Assembly: GCA_009733775.1 (NCBI GenBank)
Contig: WOGZ01000029.1
Coordinates: 62,001 to 126,000, forward strand
Direction of reading: 5' to 3'
Source of the DNA: Alectoria sarmentosa
Taxonomy: Eukaryota > Ascomycota > Lecanoromycetes > Lecanorales > Parmeliaceae
DNA: 64,000 nt
Shown one piece after another: positions 12,117-23,949 of this stretch. How positions within the stretch are numbered: position 1 is the first letter of the stretch; each line of letters begins with the position of its first letter. The notes under the pieces were generated by a model that saw nothing but the letters and a program-made list of their open reading frames with translations, made no database searches and was not told where the DNA came from. A program made the translations under genes and the position numbers.

Positions 12117-13248
12117 TTAAGCTTTCTCAATCTTCTCCTTGAGGATACCCTTGAGCGTGATAGCATCAGCTGCAAATTTTGAGATACCCTCTCGGAGCTT
12201 CTCCACAGCCATCGCTTCCTCGTTGAAGTCAAATCGGAACAGGGCTTCATCGTTGAGGTATGCTTTCTTTTGGATATCGAGCACTTGGGCATCTTTGGCA
12301 ATCAGCTTCTGGGGAATCTTCTCCTTCGAATTAAAGAGATCCTCGAGGTAATTGGGCTGCAGGCAAACATGTCAGCAACAAAACACTCGAAAATTAGAGA
12401 AACAAACCGAGATAGTCAAGTAGTCACATCCAGCCAGCTCAGTAATTTCACCAACGTTTCTGAAGCTAGCTCCCATCACAATGGTCTTGTACCCGAACTT
12501 CTTGTAGTAATTGAAGATCTGTTGAACGCTCTTGACACCAGGGTCTTCCTGGGGGCTGTAGTCCTTTTTGTTCGCTGCCTTGTACCAGTCCAAGATACGT
12601 CCAACAAAAGGCGAGATGAGGAAAGCACCAGCCTCGGCTGCCGCAATGGCCTGGGGCAGAGAGAACATGAGAGTCAGGTTGCAGTTCACACCGTGCTCAG
12701 ATTGCAATATATGGGCTGCCTTGACACCTTCCCATGTCGAAGCGAGCTTGATCAGGATACGCGACTTGTCAATGCCAATGTCTTTGTAGAGCTAAAGAAT
12801 GTCAACATAGAAGAGACTGGGTTGAGGGAATAATACTTACATCGATGATGTGAAGAGCTTTTTTGACCGAGCCTTCGATATCGAAAGAGAAGCGAGCGTC
12901 GACTTCAGTGGAAACCTTGCCGGGAACTATCTGTAGGATTTCTTTTCCGAACTCGACGAGCAGACGATCCAGCGTCGAGTCAATCTTCTCATCCATGTCT
13001 TTGCCCTGAGCATGCTATTGTCAGCACTTCCAGAGTGCTCCAAACTTGTGAAAACTAACATGATCTTTGCCATATTCGACAGCAACGTCCATCAGCTTGG
13101 CATACTCTGGTTTTTTGGACGCAGCGAGGATGAGGGACGGATTTGTGGTTGCATCTTGTGGCTTGTACTTTCCAATGGTAGCAAAGTCGCCCGAGTCGCA
13201 CACGACTGTGGTACCGGTGGCTTTCAATTGTTCAAGAGAGCTAGCCAT
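12117..13248 (-). CDS. TAL1: Transaldolase
   Basis: Transfers a three-carbon dihydroxyacetone unit between sugar phosphates in the non-oxidative pentose phosphate pathway, in the cytosol. Four exons (13060-13248, 12841-13005, 12408-12791, 12117-12356) give 325 residues, typical of the family. DATTNPSLI lies near the N-terminus. [11 protein letters not shown] carries the Schiff-base lysine. Further family blocks are [30 protein letters not shown] and [22 protein letters not shown]. The last intron uses a GTTTGT donor, which recurs in other genes here. The start ATG is followed directly by the family N-terminus. Confidence 0.97.
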
Positions 13249-13749
13249 GATGTTGAATTGTTTGTGAGGGTAGTGGTTCGTTACGTGGTCGTTGGTAAAG
13301 TTGAGTTGCTTGGGAAGAAAACTCGTTGCGACCCCACTAATGACGGATAACGGCGGTTCGGATAAACTTCGGATATTCCAATCAGGCCTCGACTGCCAGG
13401 CCCAGTAATAAAAGGAAAAAAATGGTTGACAGTGTGAACACAAGGTCACGCTTTATCGGGTATAGAGCTCTCTCTTCGCACTATTTTTGCACATGGTCTG
13501 GAAGATTTTCTCGCCTTGTTAGCTTTGAGTGCCCTAAAACTGGAAGATGCCAGTACGTCAGCATATAGCACTGCCCCCTTTCCTGCCAAAGGCAAACTAC
13601 TACAATTGGAACGTCTCATTGCATATGTCATTGACTTAGACACGTCCTTTCTCTAGACCGCTGCGCTCTTTCACAACCTTGAAGATTCTGGCCTATTCCA
13701 ACACTTGCATCGATTTTCTGATGCATCATTGAGTGTTACCATCACCCTT
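13249..13749. promoter_or_regulatory. Transaldolase upstream region
   Basis: Five hundred bases between the transaldolase start and the end of the isochorismatase-like gene. It must hold the transaldolase promoter. I see no TATA element I would defend and no further gene. Confidence 0.4.
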
Positions 13750-14802
13750 TTACCGGGCTTTCAACATCGCCTGAACACCCTGCTCTAAACCATTACAGTC
13801 GGTGACAAAGCCCCAGGTCCGAGCACAATTGAACTCCACACACTCCCTTGCAGAGTCTGGGCTGGTGGTACCGCACGCGTCCTTTAAGAGTATACAGTCC
13901 CATCCTTTGGTAAACGCATCCTGAAGGCTCCCTGCCACACATTGGTCAGTGTTGACTCCCGCAAACAACAATGTTTTGATGCCTTCATGTTCAAGGTACT
14001 CCGTACACGCCGTCGAAGAACCCCAAAGGCCAGACATTCGATTTTTGTGGATCCACACATCGGGCTTCTCCTTCAGCGATCGTCCTTCCTGGTAGGCAGC
14101 ATCCAAATTTGGTGGTAAGGCTGCGTTCCATGTGTCTCTCATCAAAAGCCTTCCGGCGTTCACAACCTTGCCATCTTCTATCATAACTGGGCCGATCTCG
14201 CTACCAAGTCCTTTATATATTCTCTTCGGCTTTCCATTCTCGGTCAACTCTTTCTCTTCTAGTACTCCATTTTTGTCTTGCATGAACTGCTCCGCCGCGG
14301 CCTGGTTCACACCATGAGCGTCAATGGCCGGCAGGGATTTCTTCTCGCCCTTCCGTTCAAGAGCAGCCTCGAATCCAAAGGCTCTCCGTGTGCTTGGCGG
14401 CATATGTTCAATCTCTTCGTCCGTTAGACCCCAATTCAGCCAGACAATCTGTATTCCCGCCTTCCTCGCGGCTGGTATTGCAATGTCGAGCAATTGCCCT
14501 TTCGCATTGTTCCCAGCCCCATCAGCTGGCCGGCCCAGATGTGTAGAGAGAAAGAAGTTCTGCATGTCGATGATGACGAGTGCTGTTTTTGAGGGTGAGA
14601 TGAGAGCTGGTGTCGTGGTCGTCGATAGGGAGATGGAACCTTTTGGAGATGGAAGAGCATATTCAGGAGGTGAAGGACGGGTCAGGTCAAAGTTCGGCGG
14701 TGATGATGAGTAAAGCCAGTGATTAGGGTAGGTCCCAATCAGGGAGCGGCGGAGTGGAGAGTCTCCATCAATGTCGGCTTGAGGGGAATCTAAAGCGGTC
14801 AT
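13750..14802 (-). CDS. Isochorismatase-like cysteine hydrolase
   Basis: A single-exon gene of 350 residues. The cysteine hydrolase fold is marked by VIIDMQNFF with catalytic Asp at residue 79, a lysine in WIHKNRMSG, and the nucleophile in GVNTDQCV (about Cys288). A 70-residue N-terminal extension and an insertion around residues 130-230 make it longer than the usual 180-220 residue enzymes. Fungal members of this subgroup are common and mostly uncharacterised; related enzymes cleave amides or vinyl ethers. The substrate is not inferable. The first ATG opens the frame. Confidence 0.93.
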   Translation of the reverse strand: MTALDSPQADIDGDSPLRRSLIGTYPNHWLYSSSPPNFDLTRPSPPEYALPSPKGSISLSTTTTPALISPSKTALVIIDMQNFFLSTHLGRPADGAGNNAKGQLLDIAIPAARKAGIQIVWLNWGLTDEEIEHMPPSTRRAFGFEAALERKGEKKSLPAIDAHGVNQAAAEQFMQDKNGVLEEKELTENGKPKRIYKGLGSEIGPVMIEDGKVVNAGRLLMRDTWNAALPPNLDAAYQEGRSLKEKPDVWIHKNRMSGLWGSSTACTEYLEHEGIKTLLFAGVNTDQCVAGSLQDAFTKGWDCILLKDACGTTSPDSARECVEFNCARTWGFVTDCNGLEQGVQAMLKAR

Positions 14803-15885
14803 CTCAAGCTTTCGATTGGGAACAAGGCAGATGAGCTGGTGTGATCAATGAGCAATGGGACAAAAAGCGAAAGATCAAAGTCAACAATAGAGATGGATGG
14901 CCTGCAGACATGAATCTTGAATAAAAGATATTAAGGCGGACATACTCCCGATGTTACCCCGCATTACGATAAGAACATCCATGCGGTACTAGTACTAGGG
15001 TGGTCTGAAGCTGGAGAGTCTTATTATCTCTGCTCAACACGGAGGCTCGCCATTCTGGTTGGAGCTGGTAGGAAGAGCGTAGCACTGGCATTGTACTGGC
15101 CTCATCCCGACTTGATTCACAAACGGCAATCATGACCTTAACAATTGACGGAAAAGGCTGTTATTGTTATCTTGTACTTGATATAGGTCAGCGCAAGTCT
15201 AGAGAGAAGCAACAAAGCAGTAAACCAGGCATGCCGGAGGACAGAAGCCAAGGGAGGCGGAGTAGCCAAATGACACGGGAAGGAGCCGATGGTACTGGTA
15301 CTGTAATACTGGTCGTCTCGTACAATACTGTTCACGTTGCTCTAGATTAAGATCCTAGAACAGCAAAGTAAAAATTGTTCATGTCGATCTCTGTGGCTTT
15401 CACTTGCTAAATGCAACGCCACAACCGATATTTCCCCACAACTTTCGTCGCCCATTTTCTTGTGCTGCATCTGCATCCACATAGACTTGGGGGAAAGAGA
15501 GCTTGTTAGACACCAGCTTTGCATAGACTCAGCTCACTGTTCCACCAAAAGCATCGTTGGAGTCAAGTTGGTCCCAAAATTGTTCGGTAAGTGTACAAAC
15601 AAAAAAGACTCCGTGGATCCAAAGCATCTCGTGCTTCTTCAGATTTGCCCACACATTTACACATCGGAAGAGAAGATTTTTTCCCAGTCACGCTTGCCAG
15701 ACTTCTCTTGCTAATCAAATTTTTCCCATCTAAAAGACTGACTTTACTCTTAACCAGCTCCAAAATTATGAGTATGTAGATAATCAAGACAGTAGCTAAT
15801 TTCGAATGTTGACAGTACACGATTCCATATATCACTCCAAAGAAAAGTTCCAGGGTATCACGAAGAGATATCTTAAAAGGTCGCG
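14803..15885. promoter_or_regulatory. Divergent promoter region, isochorismatase-like gene and Tudor-SN
   Basis: About 1.1 kb between two genes transcribed away from each other. It should hold both promoters. I see no RNA gene or coding region in it. Confidence 0.45.
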
Positions 15886-18639
15886 ATGCCAATTAATCAA
15901 GCAAAAGTCAAGAGTGTGCTGTCAGGGGATACCCTGATCTTGGCCAGCGTTAATAATCCAACCCAGGAGAGAACCCTGAGTCTAGCATATGTCAGTGCGC
16001 CAAGACTAAGGAGAGAAGGAGACGAGGTAAGCCAAACGCGGTGTCTTGGTATAGCAACTGTTGAAGTTTCTGTAGCCGTTTGCATTCCACTCCAGAGACT
16101 ACCTCCGCCGTATGACGGTAGGTAAAGTCATACAATTCACCATCCTCTACAGCATTCCAACAGGCGCGAAGCGGGATTACGGTACCGTTTACCTCCAGAC
16201 TGGACAATCATTGCCGGACGCAGCTGTTGCAGAAGGATGGGTGAAGCTGAGGGAGGATGCTGGTCGCAAGGATGAATCGGAAGCCTCCAAGGCTCTGCTT
16301 GAAAAGCTAGAGCTTGCCGAAGCAAGCGCTAAGACCAATTCGAAAGGTATTTGGGCGTCTGCTGGAGGAAATTTAGAGAATGTCAATGAAGTTCCCGATC
16401 CGAAAGGCTTTGTTGAGCAATACAGGGACAAGTCAATAGAGGGGATTGTTGAACGTGTCCTGACTGGTGATCGAATGATTATGCGGCTGTGCTTGTCGTC
16501 CAAAAAGCATGTCCAGACAATGGTACTCGTTGCCGGCATACGAGCACCAGCGACTAAACGAACAAATCCATCGGATGGCAAAGAACAACCAGCCGAAACT
16601 TTCGGTCAAGAGGCACATGAATTTGTCGAGTCAAGACTATTACAAAGAACTGTAGAGGTTGAAATTCTGGGATTGAGCCCACAGGGCACACTGGTTTGCA
16701 CAATTAAACACCCAAATGGCAGCATCGCCAAATTCCTACTCGAAGCTGGATTAGCACGTTGCACTGACTTCCATTCAACAATGCTTGGCGGCCAAATGTC
16801 CGTTCTTCGGCAGGCTGAAAAGCAAGCAAAAGACAAGAGAATTGGGCTTTTTCAAGGACTGGCCAACAACATGCAGGGAGCCAGTGAATCGGATGCTACG
16901 GTTACCCGCATTCAAACAGCGGATACTGTCTACTTAAGAGACAAATCAGGTGACGAAAAGCGCGTAAGCTTGAGTAGCGTTCGGCAGCCAAAGCCTACAG
17001 ATCCGAAGCAAGCACCCTTCCAAGCGGAGGCCAAAGAGTTCTTGAGGAAAAAGCTGATCGGCAAACATGTGCGTGTCACCGTTGATGGCAAGAAGGCCGC
17101 AACGGAAGGCTTCGAAGAGCGAGATGTTGTCACTATCATGATGAACAACAAGAACATGGCTCTGCAGTTGGTCGAAGCTGGCTATGCTGCTGTGATCCGG
17201 CATCGACGAGACGATGGTGAGTGGTGTGCCCTGCAATCCTAGAATCTTTGCTAACGTCCTATACAGAGGACCGAAGCCCCGCTTATGACGAGCTTCTGGC
17301 AGCAGAAGAAGCTGCCCAAAAGGATGAGAAAGGAATGTGGTCCCCGAAACCTTCTGCCGCGAAAACATATCAAGACTACTCAGAAAGCCTGCAAAAAGCA
17401 AAGATCCAATCATCAGTCCTCCAACGCCAAAAGAAAATCCCAGCAATTGTCGATTTCGTCAAAAGCGGCTCTAGGTTCACCATACTTATTCCCCGAGAAA
17501 ACGCCAAACTCACATTCGTACTCTCTGGCATTCGAGCTCCGCGTTCAGCCCGCAATGCTAACGAAAAATCTGACCCCTTTGGACAAGAGGCTCATGACTT
17601 CGCCAACCGACGCTGCCTTCAACGAGACGTTGAAATTGATGTCGAGGCTACGGATAAAATAGGCGCTTTCATCGGCACACTCTATGTAAATCGAGAAAAT
17701 TTCGCCAAGCTCCTTCTCGAAGAAGGTTTCGCTAGTGTTCACAGATACTCTGCCGAGCAGTCTGAGCATGGCGGCGAGCTCTTCGCAGCCGAAGACAAAG
17801 CAAAAGCAGCCAAGAAGGGCATATGGAAAGACTACGACCCCTCTATCGAAGATGGGGTTGAGACCCTTAACCTCAATGGAGCTACTACTAATGGCCACAT
17901 GGATTCCTCAGCGCCCGTCAAGAAAGACTACCGCGACGTCGTCGTCACTCATGTCGACCCGGCGACCGCCCACCTGAAGCTGCAACTCATCGGACCAACG
18001 ACCTCTGCGGCGCTCACGGTACTCATGGCAGCCTTCGCTAAATTCCATCACTCCCCTCCCTCCTCCGAGAAATCCCTCTCAAATCCACCCAAAGCGGGCG
18101 ACCTCGTAGCGGCACGGTTCTCCGAAGACCAAGAATGGTACCGTGCACGCGTTAGACGGAATGATCGCGAAGCGAAGAAGGCCGATGTACTCTTCATCGA
18201 TTACGGCAACAGCGAGACCTTGCCTTGGAGTGAACTGAGGCCTATGACTCAGCCGCAGTTCTCTCTTGCCAAGCTCAAGCCCCAGGCTTTCGATGCTGCG
18301 TTATCATTTCTGCAGTTCCCGACTAGCGCAGAGTATTTGGCCGATGCGGTCAGGTTCCTCGAGAATGTCACGGGTGAGAAACAGCTGGTAGCCAGCGTGG
18401 ACTTGGAGGAAAAGGACGGTACGTTATGGACTACGCTATTTGACGCTGAGTCGGAGGGCGGGGAGGAAGCGAGCGTGAACGCCAAGGTTGTGGCGGAAGG
18501 GGTGGCGATGGTGTCGAGAAGGTTGAAGAACTGGGAGCAGGCGAGGGGGAAGATTGTAGAGGGATTGAAGGCGAAAGAGGAGGAAGCGAAAGGGCAGAGG
18601 TTGGGCATGTGGGAGTATGGAGATTTGACGGAAGACTAG
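15886..18639 (+). CDS. SND1: Tudor staphylococcal nuclease (SND1/Tudor-SN homologue)
   Basis: An RNA-binding scaffold linked to RNA decay, splicing and stress granules in other eukaryotes. Three exons (15886-16026, 16076-17216, 17267-18639) give 884 residues, the usual length. Four staphylococcal-nuclease-like repeats fill roughly residues 1-640; each ends with the family pattern of an Ala-Gly or Glu-Gly turn (AEGWVKLRED, EAGLARC, EAGYAAV, EEGFASVHRY) and then KGIW-type motifs. A Tudor domain follows: AGDLVAARFSEDQEWYRARV and DVLFIDYGNSE, with the aromatic cage residues in place. A final partial nuclease fold ends in LGMWEYGD. The start ATG fits the conserved N-terminus VKSVLSGDTLIL. Confidence 0.97.
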
Positions 18640-18882
18640 GAGCCTCTCTTGCGGAAGTGGCTTCGGGGATGAATAGTGGGCAAGGGTGCCGCTGGGAGGT
18701 TGGGCGGATCAGTGGAGAGAAAGCAGCTAGGGTTGGAAATGTGATCAAGGAAATGCAGATGTCGTTGAAGACCTGTCCCTGTCCTTGCTCAGCTTTTTGG
18801 CTCATTGTCTACACAATCCTCATCCCTCATCATGCATCACTTCATCCCATTCCTCGTCCCACCATTTCAAAGCATGCTCAAT

Positions 18883-19697
18883 CTACTGAGCAATGCCAAT
18901 GACACCGCAAGCAGGACGACCGCCGGCGTTGCCCGTAGTCTTACTCTGCTCATGTCCGCCCTTGCCCAAATCATCAGTGCCAGCATGCACGACAATGGTC
19001 CTTCCCAGCACGCTCTCCGGCCCAATCAACTTGATCTGCTCGTCCGTGATGGAGCCCTTGGCGTTGCCTTGGCCGTCGGTTTCGAAGTTGCCGAGGTCGC
19101 CGACATGGCGTTCACTATCGGAAGGGGCCCCGTGGGTTTTGGAGAAAGGATTGACTGTAGGAAGAGGAAATGATGTTAGCGAGACGCCAATTGTAAAGAG
19201 AGGGGCGGACGGGAGAATGAGGGATGGGGATGCTTACAGTGAGGCCCAGCGCTGGTGCAACCATTGGTGTTGTCACCGAACTGGTGGATGTGCATGCCGC
19301 GCTCGGCGGAGGCATCGTGGCCGCTGATGTCGTAATGGATGCTTGTTGGGGAGGACTCGGACGATTGTTCGAAGGTGACGGTTCCGCCGATCTTGGAGTC
19401 CCCGCGGAGAACTGCGACTGTGGAGGAAAAGGGCGGTTAGCTGGGGTTTGCGAAAGAGCTTGGTGAGTGAGAAGTGCAAGGGCAAATCGCCGGACTTGGC
19501 GGAAAGGGATAGAAAGAGCGAGGGAGATGGGCAGGATGCAAAGGATGTAGACAGAAGGTGATGCAGGTATTTTGATGGTGCAGACAATAGGGAATGGTAT
19601 GACTGGTGGGATGACAAGCGAAACGGCTCAATCTTGCTCAATGCATGGATTGAGATAGATGGAAGGGTCTCAGGGCAAGCCTACCTGCTTTGACCAT
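18883..19697 (-). CDS. SOD1: Cu/Zn superoxide dismutase
   Basis: Converts superoxide to hydrogen peroxide and oxygen, in the cytosol and the mitochondrial intermembrane space. Three exons (19685-19697, 19238-19417, 18883-19154) give exactly 154 residues, the canonical length. The first exon encodes only MVKA plus one base. Copper and zinc ligands sit in [34 protein letters not shown] and [10 protein letters not shown]. The active-site arginine and disulfide cysteine sit in [15 protein letters not shown]. The 3' end lies 243 bases from the convergent Tudor-SN stop. Confidence 0.97.
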
Positions 19698-21653
19698 TGT
19701 GACTGTTGATTGCTTGGAGTGATTTGTATAGTACTGATTTAGAGGGATATATGTTGTAGTTGTGGGGTTGATTTTGTAGCGTTGAAGATGGAAAAAGGCG
19801 GGGGCTTTCTATAGGTAATCGTGCCACACATTTACCTCGGTAAATGAGCTCTGACATGGGGATAGCATTCGCTATATAGATGTCTTCACGCTCATATTCC
19901 TTCCTCTTCGTACCGATAGGACTCGAATGCATGTATGACAAACTCAACTCCGAGGAACTAACACAAGGCCAGTGAGGGTTCCCATGCCACGACTGCTTTC
20001 GCTGCTTTCCCGCCTGGCCGGACCTGTTGCCTTTGGAGGAATGGAGGCCACAAAGCACTCTGCGCTTCTCAAGGAAAGATCAATTCTTCAACACCAAGTA
20101 TACTGATTGTTGCATTTTCTGGAAATGAGAAGGAGAAATGTCCCCGTTAACTGCTTTGTTGGAAGGGGCTTGATACGCCCGCAGCGAGGTGGCTTATTAC
20201 GGTTTCATGGCCATGAATATAGACACATGCAAGGAGGTCAGCGCTCAAGAATACTACCTAGGGACTTCCTCTTTCGGCAGGAGCCTGATGGTTGGCTCTT
20301 GGGCGGGAAGCAATAACCCTTTCTAGAAGAAGATGGAAGCGGGGCCATGTCACGAGCAGACAGTTGAGTTGCATGGTTTGTGGTTTCCAGCCACAATTCG
20401 CACGTGCATGAGGCGCATGAGGCGCATGAGGGTCACGAAGCACCTGTGATGGTTTCATAGTCACGTGCTCAAGTCGTGGTGTTGCACGCTTGCAGGTCGT
20501 CAAGCTTCTTATGTAAGCAGGGGTGTGGTGAAGGTGTATTTTGTATGTTCTATCTTCTGAGGTCCAATAAAAGGAGCGTTCTAGAACAGACGTGACGTGA
20601 GCTGGATCACATGACTTCGCTAAATGTTGTTGGCTTGGCACCACAGTTGGGAAATGATACAAGTAAGTATGTAGATGATCTGTGCATGATCTGCATGTGA
20701 TGTGATACAATCCAAACCCTCCTTCACCTTTATTTGAGCATTCTCTCAAGCATGCAGCCACAGCACATGGCAAATATTCCCCCAACGCATCCCGACGGCC
20801 TTTGATGGCAACTATTTATGAAATTATGACATGATGAATGATGAAGAGTAAGGATAGACAAGCGTTGTCTCTATCTACCTATGTATCTTGATTCGTGAGG
20901 AAATGAGAGGACTAGTGGGATGATACAGTAGTATCCAGTTGTATTTCCTATTTCCTACTTTACTTACTTATTTCCTGGACTTGGACCTCCCTGAAAAAGA
21001 CAAGTGAAAAGAGGAAGAAAAAAGAAGGAAAGCAGAGACAGAGACAAAGCAAAGTCAAATTTCGGCCAAACCCCACCTCAAGCCTCAAGCACGCCCGTCT
21101 ATGCAGCCGAAGAGAAGCGTAGCGTGCTGCAATTAAACATGACCCTGGTCCAAACTTCCTTCTCTCTCACGTGAAAATTCGTCCCTCTTTTCCCTACCTG
21201 AGAACCCTCTTTCTTCTCTTCCATCTTGCACTGGATGCCATTTGTCTCAAGAGTAGTATTCATCTTGGTCTTTGCGCCTTCTTCGAGGGAATAGGGAAGA
21301 GGAAGTGTTCCGTGTCATTGATCTGTAAGTCAATTCATACTGTATCACTGTGTGCCAAGCAAAGACCCGGAGAAAAAATAAAAAAAATAAAATAAAAAAA
21401 TAAAAAATAAAAAATTCCAACGGCTTTCCTTCGCAACGGCTTTTCAACGTCATATTTGTGGGACCAAAACGAAGACCTCTGCTTTGTTGATGCTCAGCCG
21501 CGCATTTGGAATCTATGACTTGGAAGCATTCATCTGTCCCTATGCTAATCTGCTTGCCCATTGTTGATAGTCTTCCTTCCTTCCGTCCTTTTCAATCTTC
21601 CTCGGCTATCCATCATCTGAGACATTCTCAAAGCTGCTTCAATATCCGTCGAC
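19698..21653. promoter_or_regulatory. Divergent spacer, SOD1 and the 21.6-kb gene
   Basis: About 1.95 kb between two divergent genes. It contains a three-fold GCATGAGGC repeat at 20406-20431 and an A-rich run built of (A)n-T units at about 21373-21415. I see no coding region or RNA gene. Confidence 0.45.
20406..20431. repeat. 9-bp direct repeat (GCATGAGGC) x3
   Basis: Three head-to-tail copies, the last with one changed base. It lies in the spacer between SOD1 and the next gene and has no known role. Confidence 0.7.
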
Positions 21654-23213
21654 ATGTCATACTACGAAGCGCAATCTTGGCAGATACCGACACAGCAAGC
21701 ATCATGGGAGCAACCTCCACCTCCGTCGCGAGCGGGTAGGCCTATCAAAGAAACGTTCAGCCCACGGACGGCGGCTCATGGACATGAAGGAACGAGTTCG
21801 ACCTTGCAGCACGAGGATGTGGCTGCCTTCGACATCCAGATAGAAGGTATGTCCTCGAGCAATCAACCTTTCTCCTTCTACGCGAACTCTTGTGTGCGGT
21901 CACAGCGGTCTCGGGTATTGAGTTGCAAGCATCCATAGGAATTACAACTTGCTCTGGGTCTTTACTGACTCATCTACAGAAGTAAATCGGGCCCTCGATA
22001 ATCTGAACAAGAGTGGAAAGCTCTTCAGCCCTCCTTCGAGACGAGACTCCTTGCCCATGATGGGAGGTTCACGAGCTTTCTCCGATTTTGGTGCGTTCAC
22101 CATCCTTCCCTGTGGACTCAGATTCACTAACCACATGTTATAGACCCTCGCATGGGCGGACTGTCCCAGCGGCACCACTCTATCGGTGACTTCGACCAGA
22201 TCCGCCCTCATTCTGGCTCGAACCTCCAAAACTTCTACGCAAACCAGCGGCACCAGCCAAGACCAAACGAAGCGGAGCAGATGCTGCAAGACAAGCGCCG
22301 CATGGCCGCGCAACGTGAGCGTGAACTCCGCAATTACCACCAGGAGCAGCAGTACAACAGGAGTAGGTTTGATTGTTTTATGCTGCAATGCAGCTTGTGC
22401 TGACGATCAGATGTTGTTGCAGACATCTCCACCCAGGGCAAATCCGACCGCGCAATCAGCCCCAACACCATGAACGAGGATGATCGCCGGGAACTCATCG
22501 CCCGTCAGCACCGTGCTCTATACGGCAATGAGAACAATCAGTATCTCGAGGGCGGCAGCTTTGGTGACGAGAGTCACACAACTCGTCTATCCAATCCAAT
22601 ACCAGGCAACACGAGTGCTGGTGGTCGAGGACCGTCGCCTCGCACATATGATCCATACGCCATGGGCCAGACCCAGGCACAAGCTGCGATCCCGGAAGTC
22701 GGTGCTCAATTGAACGCTAACGATCAGGGCCAACAAGCTGCACCAACGGGCCCGTCTCCAAAGCCACAGCAACAGCAACGCTCTCGCGCCGACAGCACCT
22801 CCTCTCCAGCATCCAACCCTCCAAGCCAGAGCTTCAGCCTCTTCGAAAGCGCCGCCCAACAATCCAGCCGGACCTCCACCTCCTCCCCCGGCGGCTCTCC
22901 TCCCCGTCAAGCCAAAACTTCAGCTCCAAGCGGTGTTGCACCGATCGGCACTCGTCCCGCTCAAAGCCAAGCCACCAACCCGATCCTCAACAACAAGCGC
23001 TCAAACACCCCCTCCCCTTCTCCTCTAGGCTTTGGCTTCGCGCAGAACAATGACAGTCTTAACCCTATTTCTAGTAACGGAAACGAGCGATCTACATCCG
23101 CGGCTTCGAATCCGACGTCGAGCGGCACCAAGGACGCTGGCATGGCATGGGGCACTGGCAGCGGCGTTTGGGGCAACAACAATAAATCCCTGCAGGCATC
23201 TGTTTGGGGTTGA
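21654..23213 (+). CDS. Intrinsically disordered Ser/Pro/Gln-rich protein, unknown function
   Basis: Four exons: 21654-21846, 21980-22090, 22144 to about 22368, and a last exon from about 22426 to 23213. The donors are GTATGT, GTGCGT and GTAGGT. I do not recognise the family. The N-terminal half has a short helical block (DIQIEEVNRALDNLNKSG) and a charged, probably coiled segment (EAEQMLQDKRRMAAQRERELRNYHQEQQ). A conserved-looking patch MNEDDRRELIARQHRALYG follows. The C-terminal 200 residues are low complexity in Ser, Pro, Gln and Asn and end in repeated Trp-Gly pairs (GMAWGTGSGVWG...SVWG). Such composition is common in RNA-binding or regulatory scaffold proteins, but no domain supports a specific role. 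Confidence 0.85.
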
Positions 23214-23949
23214 GCGAGCGAGCGATCGTTCGGTCTCGGTTCATCGTTGAATTTTTCGTGACATACACGTACGCGGCCTGGGGAAAAGGGTGTTTTGCAT
23301 TGTGGGTGTCATAGGTCTAGCATGTGTGCATGTAGCATGTTTGCTTAGGATCTCGATACCTCCTCGCGGCGCGATTCCTCAAGGATTTTCTCTTCTCTGC
23401 TCGCTCGGGCGTTGGCACATCATCCATGGGCTTTGGGCAAGCGTGGGTGTTTGATCAGTTGATATGGATTAAAAGGTGGCAAACGTGAAGCGAAATTGTA
23501 CCGGCATATTGGTGGTCATGGGCATGTACAGCTGCTTTCAAGCGGGCGCTTTGGCCGTAAAATCATTGTGAACAGGCCATTCAATCACGGGCCTGCATTC
23601 CCTAAACTGTGTCATAAAAAAGGCCTTCCAGCGATGCTATTCCCCAACCCAAAATGACTTGTTCATCTGATCAGAACAAAAATGCGATGGGTATCCCAAA
23701 AGAAACGCTGCTCGTCGTATGCATCAGCCCCGTTGTTGTCATTACCCACGTTATATATCCGAGACGCCCAATGCCATCAGAATGTCGTATGTCTGTCGAG
23801 GAACAAAACGTTTGTCTGTCTAGGAACAAAAGGTCACTACGAATCAAAAAAAGCCGTGCTGCACTTTCCTAGAAGCACTTGTACAAGCCCATTCCAAAGG
23901 TATGACGCCCCCCCCCCCCTCCCACCCCGCTCCCGTGATACACACCTCC
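23214..23949. other. Convergent 3' spacer
   Basis: About 730 bases between two converging genes, presumably 3' untranslated regions. It includes a C-homopolymer run near 23910. No gene is seen. Confidence 0.5.

Noticed and set aside
21373..21415. A-rich run as a retroposon poly-A tail
   Set aside because: No coding remnant or target-site duplication could be seen next to it.
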